From Fulvivirgaceae bacterium JP3-4 (GTDB taxonomy: Bacteria > Bacteroidota > Bacteroidia > Cytophagales > Cyclobacteriaceae): a stretch of 64,000 nt of DNA. This document shows positions 25,491 through 32,231 of the stretch, piece after piece. The stretch covers positions 1,488,001-1,552,000 of the forward strand of contig JARKND010000005.1 in assembly GCA_029309925.1 (NCBI GenBank). The letters are read 5' to 3'. A program made the position numbers and the translations under genes. Below the pieces are notes generated by a model. The model was given only the letters and a program-made list of their open reading frames with translations. It did no database searches and was not told the DNA's origin. Each line of letters starts with the position of its first letter. Position 1 is the stretch's first letter.

Positions 25491-27470
25491 ATGCCTGGCA
25501 AACAAATCCTGACGCTGATTCTTCTGTCACTATCGATACCTGGTATTGGACAAACCACGACAGAACTGCGGTCACCGGATGGCAATACGGTTGTTAATAT
25601 TTTTGTTGAAGACTCTGTATACTATTCTGTCCGTTTCCATGGAGCTGAGATCCTCAACCGATCTTCGCTTGCTCTTCTTACCGATAAATTCAGTGCAGGG
25701 GTGAAGTCAGGAAAGCCAAAGCTCACGCGCAGAACTATCAATGAAGTAATCGTCAACCCTGTGCCCTATAAGCGAAAACAGATTCCCGATCACTACAACG
25801 AAGTTGCGCTTGCTTTCAAATCATTTGCCGTCACCTTTCGTGCATACAATGACGGAGTTGCATACAGATTTTCTTCAACCATCAAAGGCCAGCTGATAAT
25901 ACTTGATGAAATAGCCAATTTCCGGTTCGCTGCAGCTGACACGGTTTACATTCCACTGGTTCAGAAGCGCGACAGCGCAGACATTTTTCATACTTCGTTC
26001 GAAGAGCCGTACTTCCGGTCATCGCTTCCAGGGTTGCGATCGTCCCAGCTCGGCTTTAGTCCGGTACTCGTTCGGAGCAGAGCCAACGCCATTGTCACCG
26101 AGTCGGATCTTCTCGATTATCCAGGGATGTTTCTGTCAGGCACAGGATCGAATTCTTTGCGCGGTGTTTTTGCTCCTTATCCAAAAACGGAAGAAGTTCA
26201 GGGCGGTGAATTCCGGCAACGTGTTGTGGTGACACGGGAAAATTATATCGCCAGAACAACAGGAACGCGTGCGTTTCCCTGGCGGGTCATCGCCCTGGCA
26301 AAAAGTGATGCTGACCTTCTGATGAATGACCTCGTCTACCGCCTTGCTACTCCGGCAAAGAACCAGGATTGGTCATGGATTAAACCGGGTATCAGCACCG
26401 AAGAATGGATTGCAGCAAGCAACATCTATGGCGTTGATTTCGAATCCGGGCTAAACACCGCGACATACAAATACTACATCGATTTTGCGAGCCGCTTCGG
26501 CATGCAGTACGTGATGCTCGATGCAGGATGGTCCGATCCGAATGACCTTTTCAAAATCACCGAGGGCATGAACCTCGAAGAAGTTTCTAAACATGCCAGG
26601 GAAAAAAACATCAGCCTTGTATTCTGGACGCTTGCCATGACACTGGATCGCCAGCTTGACGATGCAATGAAAATGTTTAATCGCCTGGGTGTGAAATGCA
26701 TCATGACAGACTTCATGGACCGTGACGACCAGAAGATGCTCGGCTTTTATGAGCGCATTGCAAGGTCGGCCGCGCAGCATAAGATCATGGTCATGTTTCA
26801 TGGCGCATTCAAGAATGCAGGTTTCGAGCGAACATATCCCAATGTAATTACGCGTGAAGGTGTGTTAGGCTCAGAATATAACATCTGGAGCGATAAGGCA
26901 ACACCTGAGCACGATCTTCTTCTTCCGTTCATCCGGATGGTTTCAGGTCCGATGGACTATGAGCCCGGCTTCATGGTGAATGCAAACCAGCGAACATTCC
27001 GTGCCTTGCCTGATCATGTGATGTCGCAGGGAACGCGCTGTCACCAGCTTGCTATGTTTATTGTGTATGAGAGTCCGCTGCAGATGTTCTCGGGTAATCC
27101 TTCAGATGCGTACAAGGAAGTTGACTTTACAACATACCTCGCATCCTTGCCCACAACCTGGGATGAGACGGTAGTGCTCGATGCACGGCTCGGTGATTAT
27201 GTGGTGGTTGCCCGCAGAAAGGATCAGGACTGGTACCTGGCAGCGATGACTGATTGGACAAACCGATCGCTTGATATCGATCTTTCGTTTTTAGGAAAAG
27301 GAGAGTATCGGGCGTTTTCGGTGAAGGATGGGATTAATGCAGAACAACATGCAAGTGATTACAGGATGGGCTATGATCTGGTGAATGCCTCCGGAAAGCT
27401 GAAGATTGATATGGCTCCTGGTGGTGGGTTCGTGGTAAAATTGATTAAATTAAATGATGCAAGACCATGA
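25491..27470 (+). CDS. Glycoside hydrolase family 97 protein
   Basis: 659 residues with a signal peptide (residues 1-20, IPGIG-Q). The N-terminal beta-sandwich begins LRSPDGNTVVNIFVEDSVYYSV, the usual GH97 opening. The (beta/alpha)8 barrel contains YVMLDAGWSD, CIMTDFMDRDDQ, MVMFHGAFKNAG and GVLGSEYNIWSD. The aspartate in MTDFMDRDD is placed like the nucleophile of retaining GH97 enzymes (alpha-galactosidase type), so an alpha-galactosidase or related alpha-glycosidase is favoured over an inverting SusB-like alpha-glucosidase. No SusC/SusD pair is adjacent, so this is not a typical polysaccharide utilisation locus. It overlaps the next gene by 17 bp. Confidence 0.9.
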   Translation: MPGKQILTLILLSLSIPGIGQTTTELRSPDGNTVVNIFVEDSVYYSVRFHGAEILNRSSLALLTDKFSAGVKSGKPKLTRRTINEVIVNPVPYKRKQIPDHYNEVALAFKSFAVTFRAYNDGVAYRFSSTIKGQLIILDEIANFRFAAADTVYIPLVQKRDSADIFHTSFEEPYFRSSLPGLRSSQLGFSPVLVRSRANAIVTESDLLDYPGMFLSGTGSNSLRGVFAPYPKTEEVQGGEFRQRVVVTRENYIARTTGTRAFPWRVIALAKSDADLLMNDLVYRLATPAKNQDWSWIKPGISTEEWIAASNIYGVDFESGLNTATYKYYIDFASRFGMQYVMLDAGWSDPNDLFKITEGMNLEEVSKHAREKNISLVFWTLAMTLDRQLDDAMKMFNRLGVKCIMTDFMDRDDQKMLGFYERIARSAAQHKIMVMFHGAFKNAGFERTYPNVITREGVLGSEYNIWSDKATPEHDLLLPFIRMVSGPMDYEPGFMVNANQRTFRALPDHVMSQGTRCHQLAMFIVYESPLQMFSGNPSDAYKEVDFTTYLASLPTTWDETVVLDARLGDYVVVARRKDQDWYLAAMTDWTNRSLDIDLSFLGKGEYRAFSVKDGINAEQHASDYRMGYDLVNASGKLKIDMAPGGGFVVKLIKLNDARP

Positions 27471-27846
27471 TGCGATTATTGTGCTTCGCCATTTTAGTTC
27501 GGGAATCGATGCCAACATCGCAAAATCGAAACTTGATGCGTATGGCGTGCCGTGTTTCCTGACAGAGGAAAACATGGCAACGATGTATCAGCAGACATTT
27601 GCTATCAAGGTGCGGCTGCATGTGTTTGAAAAAGACAGGGATGAAGCCACGCGCATTCTTTTTGAAACTGAAACAGTTGACAACACCGAAACCGTTTGCC
27701 CCCGGTGTCAATCAACTGAGCTGGAGCGCGACTTCCCAAAAAGATTTTCTGACGAGTTTGCGGGCGCTTTGAAGATTATGTTTTTCGGAATTTTTATGCC
27801 CGATAAAAAAATTTTCCGGTGCCTGCGGTGCAACCATGAATTTTGA
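27454..27846 (+). CDS. DUF2007-type signalling protein with zinc ribbon
   Basis: 130 residues. The N-terminal 70 residues follow DUF2007 (putative prokaryotic signal transducing protein): IIVLRHFSSGIDANIAKSKLDAYGVPCFLTEENMAT, then VRLHVFEKDRDEATRIL. The C-terminus has two CxxC knuckles (CPRC and CLRC, 39 residues apart), a zinc-ribbon-like pair, with a hydrophobic stretch between them. Function unknown. The ATG lies inside the end of the GH97 gene. Confidence 0.82.
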   Translation: MMQDHDAIIVLRHFSSGIDANIAKSKLDAYGVPCFLTEENMATMYQQTFAIKVRLHVFEKDRDEATRILFETETVDNTETVCPRCQSTELERDFPKRFSDEFAGALKIMFFGIFMPDKKIFRCLRCNHEF

Positions 27847-27884
27847 TCGGCATATTTATACCTTAGCAAAACAGCAGAACCTCT

Positions 27885-28391
27885 ATGGCTAAGAAAACAA
27901 TTGTTGGCATCATGGGTCCGGGAGAAAACGCTACACCCGATGATAACGAAATCGCGTTCGAACTTGGTAAGGCAATAGCCGAACATGGCTGGGTGTTGTT
28001 GACAGGCGGAAGAAGTTTTGGCGTGATGGACGCTGCGATGAAAGGCGCTCACGAAGTTGACGGACTTACTATCGGAATCCTGCCAAACGACAACGCGGTG
28101 AACGCCTCCGATAACGCTGATATAAAAATTCTTACAGGGATGGGAAGCGCCCGCAACCTGATCAATGTGCTTTCGAGTCACGTTATCGTTGTGATCGGCA
28201 TGGCAGCTGGTACTGCGTCAGAGGTTGCGCTTGCCCTGAAATCAAATAAAAAAGTGATCCTCCTCAATCAGGACGAGATCACTATTCGTTTCTTTAAAAA
28301 TATCGGAACGTATAAGGTGATGATCGCAACCTCCGTTGACGAGACGATCGCGATGATCAAAGATTACCTTTCAGTATACCACGTTCACTGA
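27885..28391 (+). CDS. LOG/SLOG-like nucleotide-binding protein (TIGR00725 type)
   Basis: 168 residues with a Rossmann-like SLOG fold: IVGIMGPGENATPDDNEIAFELGKAIAEHG, LLTGGRSFGVMDAAMKGAHEVDGLTIGILP, and a GTASEVALALKSNKKVILL region that corresponds to the GGxGTxxE element. The catalytic PGGxGTxxE of lonely-guy phosphoribohydrolases is reduced to AAGTASE, so LOG-type hydrolysis is doubtful and ligand binding or sensing is more likely. It follows the DUF2007 gene by 38 bp. Its stop abuts the stop of the convergent OmpA gene. Confidence 0.78.
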   Translation: MAKKTIVGIMGPGENATPDDNEIAFELGKAIAEHGWVLLTGGRSFGVMDAAMKGAHEVDGLTIGILPNDNAVNASDNADIKILTGMGSARNLINVLSSHVIVVIGMAAGTASEVALALKSNKKVILLNQDEITIRFFKNIGTYKVMIATSVDETIAMIKDYLSVYHVH

Positions 28392-30152
28392 TTATTTCTT
28401 CACCACGGTAAATTCCACTCTTCGGTTATTTGCCTGACCCGCAGGGGTATCGTTGGTATCGATTGGCTTCGATTCTCCATACCCATGCGCTGAAAGCCGG
28501 CCGGTATCAATTCCCTGGCTGATGATATAATCAACCACCGCCTGCGAGCGACCTTGTGAAAGCGTCTCGTTGTATTCGTCCGAACCTTTGTTGTCGGTAT
28601 GGCCTGCAATCTCGATTTCCACAGAGGGATTTTCCTTCAGGAAAGCAACTACTTTGTTCAGTTCGGTAAATGACTCCTTCTTCAGTGTTGTCTTGTCAAA
28701 ATCGAAATAGATGTTCTTAAGGCGTACCGTAACGCCAATCTCGATCGGCTGGAGATAAATGTCTTTGGTGAATGGCGAATGGTCTTCACTGTCTGCGGAT
28801 ACGCTGTCCGTTGCGTTCAGGTATCCTTCCGCGGAAGCGGAAATAATGTACCAGCCCAGCCGGGGAATAGTTTGTTCGTAACGGCCTTCTGAGACCCCTG
28901 CAGATGATCCTCCGCGTCTGTCGCCCTTCGCTGCAATGGTGAGCTTCGGTGAAGTGATCAGTTTGTCCGTTTTGTTGTCATAGACATTGCCGGTAAGCAT
29001 CAGCGTCTTCGCTACAGGCGTAAGCAATATTTCTATGTTGATGGTTGTGTCGTTGTAGAGGGTCGGCAGTTTGAACGATTCTTCTTTCGGTAAGAAACCG
29101 GTTGCGCTTGCGCTCACGGTGTATTGATTCACTTCATCCATCTTTGTCTCGAATTTTCCGGTTGGATTCGAGCGAAGCCTGATCGGCTCTTTCTCCTTTA
29201 TCCTGACGACAACATCGGCCTGCAACGGGTTGTTGGTCTTCTGATCATACACCATCCCGACAAGGTTGATCTTCAGATTTTTCGGTACCAGCATGTAGAG
29301 GTCGAGTTGTGCGCCCTCAAGTGCTTTGTTCGCCCGACTCGTAAATACATTACCCGCATTGTCCATGGTAAAATAGAAATCAAGCGCGCTGGTGTTGATT
29401 GGCTTACCGAGGTTGATTGGTTCAGACCAGTTCATCCAGGTGTCATCGGTTCTGGTCGTTCTGTAAATGTCAACACCGCCCTGACGGCCCGGAGCCTGGC
29501 GTGCGCTTCCGAAGAACAAAGTTTTCTGGTCAGGCCCGATGAATGGACCGACATCGTCAAGCGTTGTGCTCAGCTTAAGTTTCACGGGTCGTGAATAGCT
29601 TCCATCTGGCTGCTGATGGCTTGCGTAAAGATCGGAGTTCGGGCTGTTTTCAACTTCGCTGAAATAGATGATCATGTGTTTGCGGTCGGCAGACATACTT
29701 GCACCGTAAAACCGGCCCTTGTTCATTTTTTTGAAGTCTGCCACTTCCAGTTCAGTGAGCGAACCATTTGCGTTGGCGATTGAAAACCCTTTTTCTCCAC
29801 GGGTCCTTCCGCCTTTAATAAAGAGGCTGCCATCAGGCAACACAGTGAAAACCTGGTTTGAACGATGAATATTAAATGGAGAACCTAAATGCTGCGCGGG
29901 ACTCCACACACCATTGGCATCTTTCTTCGATGTCCAGATGTCCTGTGTGTCATCCTTTCCCATGGTGTTCTCGGGGTGGTCCTGCACGAAAAAATACAGC
30001 GTGTTTCCATCCGGTGAAACGATGGGCGCAGCTTCATGGTGAAACGTATTGATGGTTTTATCCATTTTCACAAGCTCGTAACGGGACGAGAACTGCTGAG
30101 CGCTGACGGAAAGTGATAGAAGTAACAGGAGAACCGGTAAACAGGTCTTCAT
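28392..30152 (-). CDS. OmpA-family outer-membrane protein with PD40 propeller
   Basis: 586 residues with a signal peptide (MKTCLPVLLLLLSLSVSA). PD40/WD40-like propeller blades occupy about residues 35-290 (IVSPDGNTLYFF, FIGPDQKTLFFGSARQ). Two carboxypeptidase-regulatory-like beta domains follow (GMVYDQKTNNPLQADVVVRI and GNVYDNKTDKLITSPKLTI). A C-terminal OmpA/MotB peptidoglycan-binding domain ends the protein: IYFDFDKTTLKKES, IAGHTDNKGSDEYNETLSQGRSQAVVDYI, and NNRRVEFTV. It is a typical Bacteroidota envelope-anchoring protein, comparable to PorE-like parts of the type IX system, though that role is not shown. A TAACTTTA box lies 28 bp before the ATG. Confidence 0.9.
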   Translation of the reverse strand: MKTCLPVLLLLLSLSVSAQQFSSRYELVKMDKTINTFHHEAAPIVSPDGNTLYFFVQDHPENTMGKDDTQDIWTSKKDANGVWSPAQHLGSPFNIHRSNQVFTVLPDGSLFIKGGRTRGEKGFSIANANGSLTELEVADFKKMNKGRFYGASMSADRKHMIIYFSEVENSPNSDLYASHQQPDGSYSRPVKLKLSTTLDDVGPFIGPDQKTLFFGSARQAPGRQGGVDIYRTTRTDDTWMNWSEPINLGKPINTSALDFYFTMDNAGNVFTSRANKALEGAQLDLYMLVPKNLKINLVGMVYDQKTNNPLQADVVVRIKEKEPIRLRSNPTGKFETKMDEVNQYTVSASATGFLPKEESFKLPTLYNDTTINIEILLTPVAKTLMLTGNVYDNKTDKLITSPKLTIAAKGDRRGGSSAGVSEGRYEQTIPRLGWYIISASAEGYLNATDSVSADSEDHSPFTKDIYLQPIEIGVTVRLKNIYFDFDKTTLKKESFTELNKVVAFLKENPSVEIEIAGHTDNKGSDEYNETLSQGRSQAVVDYIISQGIDTGRLSAHGYGESKPIDTNDTPAGQANNRRVEFTVVKK

Positions 30153-30333
30153 GGTATAGGGGAATGTTTAGTCTAATTGTAAAGTTAAGATTTTTCAGCC
30201 GATTCGGGAAGGTGAATTGTCGGCAGAACATACATCTGGAAGAAAGCGCGTGGTTGTGGCCAGCCAATCACCGCTGACTTTCACGAGACGACAATCCCAT
30301 TCCGTTCTTTTAAAACTGGCCCGCGCGAGGCAA

Positions 30334-30771
30334 CTACACCTTACCAATTATACCTCTTCCACTGAGGGCGATGGTCACCAGGATAATGACAAGAGCGATA
30401 GCATTAAAAATGAACATGCGCTTGTGTTTTGCGTTGCTGTCGTGCATTTTCTTTGATGTAGTCCGGGCGAGTGTGATCAGCACAATGGCGATCAGCATGG
30501 CAGTATTGTGTTCGACAAGCCAGTAGCGTGTTGAAGGATCTTTCATCGCAGCGCCTGAGAATTGAACAAACGGACTGACAAAAAACAGAATGAGTCCAAC
30601 CAGAAGCTGTGTATGTGTTGAGATAAAAAGGAATAGTCCAAGGCGGTTGTCCAGCGCTCCGTACGGTTTCCTGCTCAACCATCCCATCAGCGATTGAATG
30701 ATCACAACAATCAAAAGAATCAATACGACATAACGAAGCAGGGAATGGGTGTGTAATAAACCGGTATACAT
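30334..30771 (-). CDS. Four-helix membrane protein, cytochrome b-like
   Basis: 145 residues with four membrane segments. Histidines sit near the helix ends (GLLHTHSLLRY, FISTHTQLL, WLVEHNTAM), a pattern that leads such Bacteroidota proteins to be called cytochrome B; heme binding is unproven. Loop KPYGALDNRLGLF is characteristic of the group. Monocistronic, with no clear partner. It may be a small membrane redox or ion-handling protein. Confidence 0.6.
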   Translation of the reverse strand: MYTGLLHTHSLLRYVVLILLIVVIIQSLMGWLSRKPYGALDNRLGLFLFISTHTQLLVGLILFFVSPFVQFSGAAMKDPSTRYWLVEHNTAMLIAIVLITLARTTSKKMHDSNAKHKRMFIFNAIALVIILVTIALSGRGIIGKV

Positions 30772-30986
30772 AGCGCGTTAATTTTGGCACAAATTAGTAT
30801 ACACACGTCAAAGGGAAAAATTACACTTTGATTAATTGGGACTTTGTTTTTGCATTTCTGATGCCTAACCGCTGACTTTTTCAGGATTTGATGCAGTTGG
30901 TCAAGGCACTTTGACTGTTGGTCGTAAATACTGTTTTCTTAGGCCGGCATTGTGTAATTTCACTGGGGATCATATTACAGTTAATC

Positions 30987-32141
30987 ATGAAAAAGATGTT
31001 ATACTTCAGCATATCTATTTGGCTTGCGTTCTTCTCCTGTAGCGACAGGGCAGAAGAAGTTGTCGACACGGAAACCGAGGAAGTGTTTACGGGCGAAGTA
31101 ATCGAATCTGAGCAGCAGAAGTTCGGTGTCGAAAAGATTACTGAAGATCTGGATAATCCCTGGGGTCTGGCGTTCCTGCCTGATGGTCGGATACTCGTAA
31201 CGGAGCGTGCCGGTTCAATCCGTATCATCAAGGACGGGAAGCTCAGCGATGAACGCATCAGTGGCGTTCCAAAAGTTTTCGCGCAGGGGCAAGGTGGTTT
31301 GCTCGACATACAGTTGCATCCCGACTATGCAAATAACGGCTGGATCTACCTGACCTATTCGAAACCTGGCACAGGCGGAGCAGGAACAACACTGGCGCGC
31401 ACGAAACTCAACGGTAACGCTTTTGTTGAGTTTCAGGAGCTTTTCTCAGCACAGCCTTTCTCAAATTCAGGTGCACATTTTGGTTCGCGTATCGCATTTG
31501 ATGGCAATGGCTATGTATTCATCTCATCGGGTGAACGCGGCACCATGCAAAACTCGCAGACCTTACAAAATCATCTTGGTAAAATTCTGAGACTTCACGA
31601 AGACGGGCGCGTTCCGACAGACAATCCTTTTGTGAATACAGCCAATGCCAAACCGGAGATCTGGAGCTACGGCCACAGGAATCCGCAAGGGCTGATCTAT
31701 GACAAGGAGAATAAGTTGCTGATTAATCATGAGCATGGTCCGCGGGGTGGTGATGAAATTAACATTGTGCAGAAAGGAAAAAATTACGGCTGGCCTGTGA
31801 TCACCTACGGAATTAACTACGATGGCAGCCCGATCACAAGCATTACGTCAAAGGAAGGAATGGAGCAACCAATCTGGTATTATGTTCCGTCCATCGCGCC
31901 TTGTGGTATGGTGAAAGTTACCAGCGACAAATATCCAGGCTGGAAAAACAATTTATTGATCGGTGCACTGGTGCTGCAGCATATTTCGCGTGTGGAAGTC
32001 AAAGACGGAAAATATGTGAAGCATGAAAAGTTGTTACAGGATTTTGCACGCTTCCGGGCCCTCGCGCAAAGCCCTGACGGATACATCTATGCCGTAACAG
32101 AAAGCCCCGGCACCTTAATACGATTAGTACCGGTGAAGTAA
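30987..32141 (+). CDS. PQQ-dependent aldose sugar dehydrogenase-like lipoprotein
   Basis: 384 residues. A lipoprotein signal peptide ends in LAFFSC (acylated cysteine at residue 17). The mature protein has the six-bladed propeller of the GSDH/YliI family: TEDLDNPWGLAFLPDGRILVTERAG, HFGSRIAFDGNGYVFISSGERG, WSYGHRNPQGLIYD, HGPRGGDEINIVQKGKNYGWPVITYG and a final DGYIYAVTESPGTLIRLV. The histidines and arginines that contact PQQ in this family appear present. It would oxidise aldose sugars in the periplasm. The ATG at 30987 gives the lipobox; an upstream in-frame start adds 23 unlikely residues. Monocistronic. Confidence 0.9.
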   Translation: MKKMLYFSISIWLAFFSCSDRAEEVVDTETEEVFTGEVIESEQQKFGVEKITEDLDNPWGLAFLPDGRILVTERAGSIRIIKDGKLSDERISGVPKVFAQGQGGLLDIQLHPDYANNGWIYLTYSKPGTGGAGTTLARTKLNGNAFVEFQELFSAQPFSNSGAHFGSRIAFDGNGYVFISSGERGTMQNSQTLQNHLGKILRLHEDGRVPTDNPFVNTANAKPEIWSYGHRNPQGLIYDKENKLLINHEHGPRGGDEINIVQKGKNYGWPVITYGINYDGSPITSITSKEGMEQPIWYYVPSIAPCGMVKVTSDKYPGWKNNLLIGALVLQHISRVEVKDGKYVKHEKLLQDFARFRALAQSPDGYIYAVTESPGTLIRLVPVK

Positions 32142-32149
32142 GACCCAAA

Positions 32150-32179
32150 CCTGCAACCTGCAGCCTGCGACTTGCAACC
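32150..32179 (+). repeat. Short imperfect tandem repeat (CCTGCAA-like)
   Basis: Four imperfect copies of CCTGCAA/CCTGCGA/CTTGCAA follow the sugar dehydrogenase gene. Similar simple tracts occur elsewhere in the window (56.1-56.7 kb). No function seen. Confidence 0.4.
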
Positions 32180-32231
32180 GGATTTAGGAAGACGCAAATC
32201 TGTTATAGCTAGAGCACTGTTTTGAACAGCT

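Noticed and set aside
25491-27470. GH97 gene as part of a polysaccharide utilisation locus
   Set aside because: No SusC/SusD pair, regulator or further glycosidase is adjacent.
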